Below, piece after piece: positions 45,693-56,904 of a stretch of 64,000 nt of DNA. The stretch is taken from the NCBI GenBank assembly GCA_013368375.1, contig JAACJP010000042.1:248001-312000 (forward strand), given 5' to 3'. Made by a program: the position numbers and the translations under genes. Within the stretch, counting starts at the first letter, position 1. Every line of letters starts with the position of its first letter. The DNA comes from Tricholomella constricta (lineage: Eukaryota; Basidiomycota; Agaricomycetes; Agaricales; Lyophyllaceae). The notes beneath the pieces were generated by a model. It was not told where the DNA came from, searched no databases, and saw nothing but the letters and a program-made list of their open reading frames with translations.

Positions 45693-46408
45693 TATCGTTT
45701 CTGCAGAGCAATCGTGCACGATCGACCGTGTGCGACAACAAGAAACAACAATGGTGTGCTGAAGCTCTTGCGGGTCTTTGTCAATGAATTGTCCTCAGGC
45801 GTGCAATGCAAGCAGGTGTTGTCGAACACTTACTTTGGTCGTATATGTCTTCTTTGGTGTGGCCACCTGCTTCCGATGTAATTTTTTCACTGCACCGCAG
45901 CTCGAGACAAGTGTTTCAACTTGTTGTTATTCGTTGATGTACACCTCCACGCTTGCGAGGGGTTACGAGATGGATCATGTCAGAGAAATCCTGGTTGCCT
46001 GATCAACGAGCGCCTGGTCAGATCAGATCAGCCACATACATAGCCACACTGATCTCGCTGGATGCCTTCGGATCAGAGATAAGTATGTAGCGTACATGAA
46101 TCTGATCGATTATCGCTCTTCGTTGCGCGAAAAGCAGAGGTAAATTAGATAATCTTTTGGAAAGAAGATGCCCGAGCCTCCGGCGCGAAATCTGTCGTGT
46201 GGCCTTGCGAGGAGGTCCCGAGATCGTCGAAGGAGAATTTCCGTACAAAAGGCAATGTAGTGTCTCTGAACAGTGAGAGAACGCCACGACAACCCGCAAA
46301 GAGCCATATGAGGCTGCACCTCAGTTTTACATAAGCAGACGTTGGTAAAATTGATGGATGGATGGATTACCTATATATTGAGCGCGGCCGTTGTGATCGT
46401 CGCGCACG
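45693..46408. other. Intergenic, upstream of two divergent genes
   Basis: Holds the promoter side of member 4 and of TRAPPC11. No other gene seen. Confidence 0.4.
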
Positions 46409-49400
46409 ATGAATGCATATCCTCCAGCGTTACTGGCGCAACTCGCCCCGGTGATGTTTGTTGCTGGCCTCGACGCATTCCCGACACCGGATTCTTCTCA
46501 GCCTACAACAACAACTTCCACGAAAGCAAATGACTTCGGCCTACTTGCAGCCCGGTTGCGCGAAGCGCTCCAAACGGAGCGTAAGGCTGCCACTTGGCAG
46601 CCCAACAAAACAAAAACCTGCCAAGTCATTCTAGTCGATAAAGAAGTCCAATTTCCTCCCCGGAAGTTCGTCTCCCAAGAAGATCCTCGGTATTCTGCTG
46701 CGCACTCACTATTATCGCCATTGACGCCTACATCACGTCTTCACCCGGATGGTCTAATTGCCCCGATCTGGATCCTGAAACACACTTCCCTTGTACCATC
46801 GGTATTTGTGCTGTTCTTGCGTATCTTTGAATTCTCCCCATCCGACTCTGGTTCGCCCCTGGATGCCCCCGACAGCAATCGTGAACGCGAGAGAGAGCTG
46901 GAGGAACGGAAGCGGGATGCAGAGCTTGCATCAGAGGTGGTTCTCCGCAAGAAGACCACCAATGAACGCGGCATAAAGCTCACAGTTGTTCTCATGGCCA
47001 CTCAGAGAATGCTAGGTGAGTTCCGACATGCATGGAGAGTTATTCATAATCCTTATTCCGCCTGTATGTCTAGATGATCCAACATTCGATGCACGGTTGA
47101 CCTTTATTAGGAGGCAAAGCGGACTTGATTCACCGGCCGCTCTGTTCGTTCTCAGTCCTGTGAGCCCAAGTGAGCTCGGTGTTTTCGTGACAAGGTGAGA
47201 CGAGGCTCGTTCCAAAGTATTGTTCAGTAATTTCAATACATCATCAGCCTCCAGCAAACTCTCTACGAGCACGCATTAGAATATTATACAGCACATTCCA
47301 AACGCGTTCGACGAAAGCGTAACCGCCATTCGCAGGCGATTTCATATCCAATCCCAGTTCAAGGATCATCGAACATTGCTCGACCGCTGCGGCCGGAGGG
47401 GTGGGCTGTGAGATACGAGTATAAAATGGCTTGTTTTGCTGAATTTCGGGGAGACGACGAGGTAGCTCTGAAGTTAGTTGAGATGACTTTTGACCGAGGT
47501 TCGTTAACCAAGCTCATGGAACGCCAGACACTATCAAGATGCACATAGCATGCTTGTCGTCATGTTTGGATCGACTACGACCTTACCACCACGAACTTAC
47601 AGATGGGCGGAAGCAAAAGCCCTGGCCGACTGTATCAATGTCAAAGTCAGTCCCCTTGCGATCATGTCAAATATTTCGCTTCACAACGAACATCCTCTTT
47701 CCCTAGATATCTAGACATTATCTATATAGCAACGAGCATGCGCTCGCGCTCTCTCATCACAATACTCATATGCGGATATTTAGTGACTTCTTACGTGGGT
47801 GGGGTATGGGAGAAGAGACATTTGAATATTGGAGCTGGATCGCGAGGCAGTAAGCGATACGATTTTTAACTTGCAATGCTTCTAATCTTCGTCCCTGGAG
47901 GCATCGTATTCTCGCAGAACTGCTTGAGCAAGGGACACGGTCGACATCGATGCTTCCTGTTCACAAGCCTGTAACCAATATTTGCAATGCTAACCTGTCC
48001 GCTTCCCAGAACCACAATTCTGGCTCAGGGGGCCTCGCTGCAGGTACACTCGAAGTGGAGTCGATGCGATCACTGGGAATCAATCCAAGCCATGCGTTGC
48101 AGCACCCAGGGTTCTATTACTACATGGCGGCTAAATGCACGGAAATGAGACGAGAAAGATTTTTGACTGCTCTCGAACTTGAAGTGAGTCCAGTTCTTTT
48201 AATGAAGCAGGCGTAATCGTGACTCTTGACAACAGAATACTCAAGAATCCGTCATGGCGTCGCCGGGTTTCATGAATGAGAAGAAAGTCGATCATCTGAC
48301 CATCATCCTTGAAGTAAGTCCCAAAGTTTCTTTCTGTCGTTATTGTAGTAATTCTTTCGACTTGCAGCTATACACCAAAGCATATGAGCTGTTCAAGAAA
48401 TACACAATTGTCGACCCGCAGAACCCCACTCAAGAACGTCTTACATCATGGATCGCGTACCGAATTGCACACACTTACTATGCGTCTGCCAAATATGACA
48501 TGGCCATACGGTTCGTTACTTCCTTTAGCGAACACTTACGTCGGTCTTACAATACGAAAGGTTTTTCGAACGCATAGCAAAGACATATCGTCGAGAAAAA
48601 TGGGGATCCTTGCTTCACCCGCTTTTATCTACTTGGCTTGCTTGTGCTAGGGAGCTAGGGGATGTAGAGCTCAGGGTGAAGCTCCTAATAGAGATGTTGG
48701 GCCATGGTTGTTCCCATTTCATGTTCCCCCCAGCAGTTAAATTGATGATTTTTATAGATATTGTGGAGAAGGATGGGCCATTATCCTATGGGGAGGAATT
48801 AGTAGCCGTCTTGAAGGTGAATTATTTTTCTTTCTCACGAAAATTGTCTTTTTAACATTACTTGAAAGAGTACTGCACCATCTTCTGACGAAGTATTGCT
48901 CGTCGATATTTCGGAGTCCCAGCCAATTTGTGAGGTACAACTCGTCTCGCCCCCAATGTCATACTGACGGTTGTTGTGTTCAAGTTGACTCAAATGTCGT
49001 CTTTTGGGCTCCCGAAGTCAAGGTTGGCGAACCTGCAGCATTCCAAATTTCCCTCATCGCACCCCACAACGTTCCTGTGTCATTCCTTCCGATATCTTCA
49101 TTGTCCATATATTTCTCCCATCGTGACTGCCCCCTTGTTATTCGACACCAAGATTCAGAGGCTGGGCCATCCTCATTTCAGTTGATGAACCTGACGAATG
49201 TGGCATCGTCGCCAGAAGAATCTGGAGATGTTTTTGCCAATTTACGTTGGCAAAAAGGAGGTTGCTTCATCTTCGCGGGGACCATATCTTCTGAGTTGCC
49301 GACGTCACTCAAGGTGCGCAATGGTTCCAGAATTTCCGCGATGGTTTAATTAGACTCTTCATTAAGGTTTCCAGACTTGCTTTAACCATTGAAGAGGGAA

Positions 49401-50089
49401 CATGGAAAATTGAAATACCCTTCAATCCTTGTGATTCTCGTCAGGGATTATCACCTCGTTCCAGGTGGCTCAGCTCTGTCGATCCTCCCCAATATTTACC
49501 AATAGAGCGTGAAGCATCGTCATCTGTAAAGTATGTAGATCCTTTACAATCTCTCTTAAAGCCTAATATGTGCTTTAGTGTCAGACACCGCTCACACGCT
49601 CTTGCCGTTTCGCTGACCCACGAGTCACCAGCGTATCTAAACGAAAAATACCTATTTACGATCAATATCACCAATACTGATACTCGACCCTTCGACGTCG
49701 TTGTCAATGTACTTTTTCCAATAGAAATCGATGGTGCCGGTATGTACACTCTGGCCTTGATAATTAGCAAGATTATTGACTGCGATACAAAAGCCAACAC
49801 GATTATCCTTGGTGATGAATGCTCGACTAACTTCATCAAAGGTGTTCCTTTTGGGGTGCTCGCTCCCGGGGTCAGTGCCGTCAAGACTCTCTACCTGGTA
49901 AACACAGGTGCACCGGGAGACAGGGTCATTGACATTTCAGTCCAATCTCGGTCGACCGAAGCAGAAGCCGATCCCGCGGAACCTGAAGGTCAGGATCTCA
50001 CTGAAACCTTGAGTACACTTGTTATCCCCACCGTAGACCCCATCAAGGTCTCCCAGACCATTTCCTTCACTCGCCGTAGCTGGAAATAG
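46409..50089 (+). CDS. TRAPPC11: TRAPPC11-like trafficking protein (Foie gras/Gryzun), short C-terminus
   Basis: Fourteen exons: 46409-47015, 47074-47194, 47248-47472, 47528-47645, 47707-47849, 47901-48183, 48236-48313, 48368-48510, 48561-48816, 48869-48929, 48985-49313, 49367-49530, 49579-49739, 49794-50089. They total 2985 nt, 994 residues, and all phases agree. A 51 bp stretch in exon 9 (about 48707-48757) may be a further intron. The Foie gras region shows PEGWAVRYEYKMACFAEFRG, RWAEAKALADCIN, GEETFEYWSWIARQ and HPGFYYYMAAKC. The Gryzun-like beta region follows. TRAPPC11 is part of the TRAPPIII tethering complex in ER-Golgi and autophagy traffic. The human protein is 1133 residues; this one stops early, where TE relics begin, so a 3' loss is likely. 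Confidence 0.88.
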
Positions 50090-50347
50090 TTCCTTGTACC
50101 GGTGTTTGTAATAAGGCTTTATTCCAGATCGGGCCACGCTTTATGTAGAGTCCATACCCCATGAATGTCCTTAACAACTTGACAATATGTAAACGACTTA
50201 CTAGGTCCTTGTTCTTGACCAATATCACTGTCATTCAAACTAAGCATGGACAACATCTGCAATTTAGGATACGAAGGTGTTGCTGGTGTGTTTGGGAGCG
50301 CCACAGACACTCATCACCAAACTCCCTGAGTCCAACAGCCACAACGT
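50090..50347. other. Short spacer after TRAPPC11
   Basis: Nothing recognised. The expected last part of the Gryzun region is not found here. Confidence 0.4.
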
Positions 50348-50420
50348 GACTATGAACATCATGGATTAGGTCGGAAAGCGCACGCACTTCCCCATGTCAC
50401 ACATGACTTGTTCAGCCTTG
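50348..50420 (+). repeat. 73 bp relic of gypsy integrase
   Basis: Diverged match to the integrase segment around 2583-2656 and 61065-61140 (GTCGGAAAGCGCACGCACTT and following). It ends exactly where an LTR-like TGTAACGG begins at 50421. Confidence 0.75.
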
Positions 50421-50654
50421 TGTAACGGTTGTACGGGGTTGGGGGATCCTTGCGAGACACCAGACACGTTAAGCTAGACCAATCTGTGGGATTCTGCTAA
50501 GTACGTGTACAGGGTGAAGGTGCAAAGGATTATCTAAGCATAAACTGTACAGGACATTTATATACGCATAACAAAGATGGTCGTGCATTACCAGAAGGTA
50601 ATGCCAAACAGGTCGCATCTCAATATAGACGTATTGTAACGCGCCGTCGTTACA
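50421..50654 (-). repeat. Putative LTR (234 bp) of an unclassified retroelement
   Basis: Begins TGTAACGG and ends CGTTACA, giving inverted TG...CA ends. On the minus strand the stretch just upstream is purine-rich (AAATGGGGGTG), like a polypurine tract, so this would be a 3' LTR of a minus-strand element. No partner LTR was found. Confidence 0.5.
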
Positions 50655-50808
50655 CACCCCCATTTGAGATCAATGTATGATCTCAGCAGATGGATGTGCA
50701 TGGTTATTATTATAATTACAAAGCGTGAGTATACAACTCCCACTTAATTAGGGATCGCGTATGTATTTCGACGACTACCATGACTGTGGCGTACACTCGA
50801 CGTTGTCG

Positions 50809-51558
50809 TTAAGCCTTGTCTATGACATCCATCGCATGGTCGTCAGAAGCGTTAGCCTCTGGTAGAAGGACCAGTGGTGCGGATGAATTAGGTGGACCAG
50901 AGGGCGCTGGCGACGTAGTGGACTCGATGGTAGGAGGCGGCGGACCTTCCAAGGTGGGCGGTGGCGCAGATGGGTCAGTGGTATTGTTAAACACCAGATC
51001 GCCATCGTAGAGTACAGTAGCTTCGCGGTCACGTCCAGTGATGAACTTCATCGACGTGATGTCGTATCCTACGGGGTGTAGGCCGCGAGCGTGCGCAGTG
51101 TCCAGTCCTCGCTCTTTCTCGCAGTCGAGTAGTACGTGGAGTCTAGCGATATCATCGCGGGTCGGCTGTCGCCATCCATCCCATTGAGGAATGGCCGGGG
51201 GTATCCCATAATGGCATAGCCGAACAAGTCGGTCGTCGTCCACATTGTCGTATAGTGTACGATCAATTGTGGTTCCCGTATAATGCGCATCCAAGTAGTG
51301 GAGGCCGTAGGGATAGGCGTGATCAATCCAAGCGACGGGTCCGCGCGAGGCGGCTGCGGAGATTTTTGCCCAGGGCCGGAACGAAGTTGGCGGAGGAGCA
51401 GGCAGAAGTGGAGCGGCAGAGGCGACAGAAGGTGTCGCAGCAACAGGACTACGAACAGAGCACGGAGACGCAGAGCGACGGAGCGCAGCTTGAGGAGGAG
51501 GATGATCAGGTGTCAGAGCAGGGCGACGCGGGCGTCGCCACGTGAAGGGGGGGCACAT
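50809..51558 (-). CDS. Hypothetical protein, possibly retroelement-derived
   Basis: ATG at 51558, 249 residues. The N-terminus is Pro/Arg/Ala-rich, the middle is Trp/Asp/His-rich (YPYGLHYLDAHYTGTT, then WDGWRQPTRDDIARLH) and the tail is Pro-rich, ending DVIDKA. No family recognised. Its position next to the putative LTR and purine tract suggests a gag-like or leftover ORF of that element, which is inference. Confidence 0.4.
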   Translation of the reverse strand: MCPPFTWRRPRRPALTPDHPPPQAALRRSASPCSVRSPVAATPSVASAAPLLPAPPPTSFRPWAKISAAASRGPVAWIDHAYPYGLHYLDAHYTGTTIDRTLYDNVDDDRLVRLCHYGIPPAIPQWDGWRQPTRDDIARLHVLLDCEKERGLDTAHARGLHPVGYDITSMKFITGRDREATVLYDGDLVFNNTTDPSAPPPTLEGPPPPTIESTTSPAPSGPPNSSAPLVLLPEANASDDHAMDVIDKA

Positions 51559-51773
51559 GGAGTGTCGCTACGTGGCACTCTGGGCCATTGGAATGTGAGA
51601 GGACGACGTTGTTTGGCGTTGTTTGGCAGCAGCTTGGGCTGCTTAGTCATAGCAGTACTCTTTTGGACATTTCAATACACAATAATCATCTCGTTTCCGC
51701 CGTCTGCATTCTCAACCAAGCCTGAACAAGGGTCAGCTTGGCCATCTCCAGCGGGACGATAATACTGCCCATG

Positions 51774-51805
<32 letters not shown>

Positions 51806-51921
51806 TAGAAAGGTATATGTCTATAACCATCAAGAACACGATGGTGGACTTTGACAAGTCTACTATCCAAACACGGAATTGGGAATAGATTGAGCCAGGG
51901 GCTCGATCTAGAGGGGGAGAG
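51559..51921. other. Spacer with a 26 bp poly-A run
   Basis: The A run spans 51774-51799. A purine-rich stretch AGAGGGGGAGAG precedes the LTR-like repeat at 51922. No gene seen. Confidence 0.5.
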
Positions 51922-52113
51922 TGTAACAGGCATTACCAAATATGGTAGTGATCAATATTTGTCTTTGTTTATTTTAGAAGGCACTGGCTTGTATATAGCC
52001 AGTGCCGCTATATTATATTAGAGTAGACTTAAACATACCTACATCTACACGCAATCCAATCAGTCGTCGTGTTTAGTTTGGTGTGAACTCAATAAGTCTA
52101 ACCCATCCTTACA
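51922..52113 (+). repeat. Putative 3' or solo LTR (192 bp)
   Basis: TGTAACAGG ... CCTTACA, preceded by a polypurine-like tract at 51910-51921. No second LTR or clear target duplication was found. It is unrelated to the LTR at 50421 apart from its first bases. Confidence 0.5.
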
Positions 52114-52854
52114 GGGGGAGAGGGGAGACGGAGGCATATTTAGTACTGTACAGTTACAGTCCATATAGGAAATTCTGATTGATAAAGCACCTCAGTTGTT
52201 CCCAATACACGGCTGAGGTGAGTATATTTATTATCTATCTTACACCTTTACTCATAGTAGTATAACCCATTTACAACAGGTACAGAAATATACTGAGTCG
52301 TTCCCAATACACGGCTGAGCTCATTTACAACGGCGAGAATAACTTGGTTTGTGATAAGATAGGCCTCACTCAGAACCACAGGGTCATGCGTGAGAAAATG
52401 AGTTGAAATCGATAGGCTATCCAAAGATTCCAATCTTTTTTTTTAAGAAAACTGGCACTGCGAGTTGGGAGTTTATTATATGTTCTAGAATACTGTGCTA
52501 CTTTTTAAGTAGGGGAGCCCATCAAATAACCTATCAAGCATTACGCCTTGAGGCACCCATGACATCAGCAAGGAAATCTGCTATAGGTAATCTATTTTGA
52601 TACTGGTGGCAAAGGTTGATCTTTCAGTCACAGAATCAACCAACAATGGGAAACATTCCCCTGGGTCAAAATATTGAATAATTGTTGAATTGTTATTGAA
52701 TGGGAGAAACACTTTTAGCGTTCTTTGTTGATCTTAAATTTGATTGAAAATATGGACCTTTGCCTCCAGTGTGAGCAATTGTGACTGGTCGATATTGCAC
52801 AAGCCTTGATATTCTGATTGAAAAAAGGCTATGATATATATGAAAGTAATGCAC
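52114..52854. other. AT-rich spacer downstream of the NLR gene
   Basis: No gene. The 20 bp string GTTCCCAATACACGGCTGAG occurs twice (about 52198 and 52293). Confidence 0.45.
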
Positions 52855-53169
52855 CTAAGGAGTGACAAACATCATAGATCCTGAAGATCCACAGATTATT
52901 ACAGTTCCATCTGGTCCAACAAACATTTTGCCACGGAGGTGAAAAGGTATCCAGATAATTCTTTTGCTTTTATAATTAGATAAAAAGTTGGAAAAATCAA
53001 TGACATATATGTTCTGCGTAGAGAGTTGAAGTTGGCATGAAAGCTTAGAGGAGGTGTGAGCTGAATGAGATCGGATATCCTGGAGGTGCACTATTTTATC
53101 TTTTGAAGCAGATGCAAGCTTTGTGCTTTCCAGAGAAAATATTACAGAAGTCACATTACTGAAACGATT

Positions 53170-54714
53170 TTTCAAGGCAGAGCCAATAGTGGCACCAGTC
53201 TGAACATCCCAAAGGCGCACTGTCTTATGATCTGAAGATGCAAGCTTGGTGCTATCTGGTGAAAATACCACAGAAGTCACTCGATCGGTGTGACCAACCA
53301 AGGCAGAGCCAATAGAGGTCCCAGTCTGAACATCCCAGAGGCGCACTGTTTTATCATATGAAGCAGATGCAAGCTTGGTGCCATCTGGAGAAAATACCAC
53401 AGAGGCCACCAAATTGGTGTGACCCACCAAGGCAGAGCCAATAGAGGCCCCAGTCTGAACATCCCAGAGGCGCACTGTCTCATCCTGTGAAGCAGATGCA
53501 AGCTTGGTGCCATCTGGAGAAAATACCACAGAAGTCACCCGATTGGTGTGACCCACCAAGGCAGACCCAATAGAGGCCCCAGTCTGAACATCCCAGAGGC
53601 GCACTGTCTTATCATATGAAGCAGATGCAAGCTTGGTGCCATCTGGAGAAAATACCACAGAAATCACCCGATCGGTGTGACCCACCAAGGCAGACCCAAT
53701 AGAGGCCCCAGTTTGAACATCCCAGAGGTCCACTGTGCTATCCTGTGAAGCAGATGCAAGCTTGGTGCCATCTGGAAAAAATACCACAGAAGTCACCCGA
53801 TTGGTGTGACCCACCAAGGCAGACCCAATAGAGGCCCCAGTCTGAACATCCCAGAGGCGCACTGTCTTATCATATGAAGCAGATGCAAGCTTGGTGCCAT
53901 CTGGAGAAAATACCAGAGAAGTTACCTCATCGGTGTGACCCACCAAGGCAGACCCAATAGAGGCCCCAGTCTGAACATCCCAGAGGCGCACTGTGCTATC
54001 TCCTGAAGCAGATGCAAGCTTGGTGCCATCTGGAGAAAATTCTACAGAGGCCACCCAACTGGTGTGACCCACCAAGGCAGACCCAATAGAGGCCCCAGTC
54101 TGAACATCCCAGAGGCGCACTGTGCTATCCCATGAAGCAGATGCAAGCTTGGTGCCATCTGGAGAAAATACCACAGAAGTCACCCGATCGGTGTGACCCA
54201 CCAAGGCAGACCCAATAGAGGCCCCAGTCTGAACATCCCAGAGGCGCACTGTCTTATCATATGAAGCAGATGCAAGCTTGGTGCTATCTGGAGAAAATAC
54301 CACAGAAATCACCCGATCGGTGTGACCCACCAAGGCAGACCCAATAGAGGCCCCAGTCTGAACATCCCAGAGGCGCACTGTCTCATCCCATGAAGCAGAT
54401 GCAAGCTTGGTGCCATCTGGAGAAAATACCACAGAAGTCACCCAATTGGTGTGACCCACCAAGGCAGACCCAATAGGGGCCCCAGTCAGAACATCCCAGA
54501 GGCGCACTGTGTTATCACCTGAAGCAGATGCAAGCTTGGTGCCATCTAGAGAAAATACCACAGAAGTCACCCACTTGGTGTGACCCACCAAGGCAGACCC
54601 AATAGAGGCCCCAGTCTGAACATCCCAGAGGCGCACTGTGCTATCTCCTGAAGCAGATGCAAGCTTGGTGCCATCTGGAGAAAATACTACAGAACCCACT
54701 GAGGATGTATGACC
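53170..54714 (-). repeat. WD40 coding repeats, 12 units of 129 bp (last 126 bp)
   Basis: Each unit encodes 43 residues from GHT to SALV. Most of the unit is nearly invariant at DNA level. Changes cluster at unit positions 4, 5, 7, 9, 10, 23 and 25. A degenerate thirteenth unit follows to about 53041. Confidence 0.95.
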
Positions 54715-56307
54715 TTCAAATACTCGTAACGTGTTTGTCCATGCTGAGTGAGTGAGCATTACTTTCCTATGTTTTATTTTGTAAAACCACAGTTGTCCTA
54801 GGATGCTAGATTTAGGGCACAAGGCAAGCCCTGTATGATAAACTTGTAGTGCCCCCATAGCAATTGGAGTTCTAGTAGATCGCAACAGTGCAACACAGTC
54901 ATTTACTTGAACAATAAGCCTATCTTGACTATTGCTCCTCTGATTAATAAGAAATTTAGTTTTCATTAAAGCAATAAGCTCTTTTATTTACCTTTAAAAA
55001 AGTCAAGATATTCTTTAGAGCCTCTTCTGCTCCATAAACATTTCCTAGCCAGCTCATGGCCTCAATCCAGTACATAACTTCATGTTCAAGAAATTTTGAC
55101 AGGTGTCCTTCAAAAATAGCATAATATTGTCCATCACTTTCCAGTAGATGAGTTGAGAAGTACTGACATGCATATTGCAATGATTCAGGAATATGCTCTT
55201 GAATCCTGGCAGCTATATCAGGCACCTCAGAATTCAGCAGAGTAGTGTCTTCAATTTGGCAAATGTTGTATGCCAAATGCTTGGTCATTTGCTCAAAGCA
55301 TTGAACAGCAAGGATGGAGTTGTGTAATAGTAGATCAATTTTATATCGAATATTTGCAGGTGTTGTCAGAAAGTCAAAAACAGATTTGTGGAGGAGTTGT
55401 ATAGTCCCCTGTTGATCCTTCAAAACTGGCAACATTCGAGATGTTATGAATTTAGTTGAAGATAGTTTAATTTTTTGGTCATTTATAAGAGTTTTGCTCT
55501 CTGGTGGTGCTGAAAGACCCAGCAATGAGTCTATGACTTGTGTTGATAGTGGCTTTTTAACACACACTATTGCTCCAACTACAAAATGCCAGTTTGATAT
55601 ATCAATAGCTTCAAGATTTGCTGGAAGACTTTTTTCCAGAACATAAGCATAGAGTTTCTCAAGTAATTCACTGGAGCCTCCTGAAACATGCCCCATATAG
55701 AGAAGATCTCCAAGCTTAGCATAAGGATCACCTGCCTCAACAATATAAGAACAAGCAACATCTGCCCAGACAAATAAGCCATCAGCATATCCTGCAAGCT
55801 GAGAAACTGCATCTTTGGGCCAGTCATCAAGATCATTTGTTTGCTGGATTTCCTTGCATCTGACACTGATGTATTTAGCAATGTCATCCTGAGTATCATC
55901 AACAGAGACAAGGTCTATGTTCTTCAGTGATGAATACTGATGCAGAAGACGAGAAATCACCCCCTCCTTCCTTGAGGTTACAAAGATTTTAACAAAGGAT
56001 GGAAGGGTTGCAAATTCTTTGACAAGAGCCTCTACCAATGCCTTAAGTCCTGGCTTGCCCTTTATACCAGAGTCAGATGCACACTCATCCAGAGCATCAA
56101 TGACAATAACCACAGGAGACATCACACTTTTGAATTTAAACAGAGGCTGTACAATAAGCTCTCTGGCCCGCTCCAGAAGCATGTGCATGTTCAAATCCTT
56201 GGTTATAGCAAGTAAGATATTCCTACGCAAATCTTCATGAAAAGATGCAAGCTGATATGCAATGCTACCAAAAAGATGGCTGGGAGTAGTATCCACCGCA
56301 ATGTCTC

Positions 56308-56777
56308 TGTTAGGGGAACTCCCTTTCGCGCCCTCCGACGCTCACCGATCGTCCCCCCGCTCATGCGATCGCTCCCCCGACCGTTCGCGATCCCGACCCC
56401 CGACGCTCCGACCCAAGCGTCGGTGTATATACTTACACACTTCCTGTCGCTTCCCATCTCTCCCTGCGCGCGCCCGACGCCGATCCCGACCACCCGACAT
56501 CCCGACGTCGGCTGTCCCAACTCGTGCCCGTACCCTGAGCCACGAGGATCGGACAGCGTCGGGAACGTGTCCATACACGCGCCGCAGACCATTCCTTGAT
56601 TATTATGTACAGTACTCGTATATAGTCGGCCCACTGGCATTGGGGATCCTTAGTCTATTCTCTTCGGATTCCCCTCTGCCAGGTAAGCCCCTCTTTACAT
56701 TCCTTACTGTACTTAATATAACTTCGGATTCCCCTCTGCCAGTACGACTCAGCTCTGCTCGTGAGGTCGCCCTAACA
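56308..56777 (+). repeat. 5' LTR of the young gypsy element
   Basis: TGTTAGGGG ... CCCTAACA, 470 bp. The U3 part is crowded with CCGAC and CGATC motifs. TATATA at 56619-56624 lies about 30 bp before the inferred RNA start at 56651. Confidence 0.96.
56651..56661 (+). promoter_or_regulatory. Inferred transcript start and self-primer
   Basis: TAGTCTATTCT lies 32 bp after the TATA box and is perfectly complementary to AGAATAGACTA just inside the LTR. In Tf1 of fission yeast the first 11 nt of the RNA serve as primer in this way. Confidence 0.65.
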
Positions 56778-56779
56778 GC

Positions 56780-56790
56780 AGAATAGACTA
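56780..56790 (+). promoter_or_regulatory. Primer-binding site paired with the element's own 5' end
   Basis: AGAATAGACTA, two bases after the LTR end. It has an 11 of 11 match to the complement of 56651-56661, and I see no CCA-type tRNA complement at this place. Confidence 0.65.
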
Positions 56791-56904
56791 CACCTAAGAC
56801 CCGGCAAGGCGACCGATCGAGCTCCCGCGTCGAAACACGTGTCTGCTACACGCAACCCGTCCAACGCGCGTCCGCTCCGATCACCGCCCGAGTCCCGTCT
56901 CGAG

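Noticed and set aside
50421..52113. A single LTR element bounded by the two TGTAAC repeats
   Set aside because: The two repeats share only their first bases, their purine tracts point in opposite directions, and there is no common target duplication.
54956..56296. Separate gene starting MDTTPSHLF
   Set aside because: The ATG is internal. The frame continues upstream through the target site into the NACHT exon at 62630-63063, so it is part of the NLR gene.
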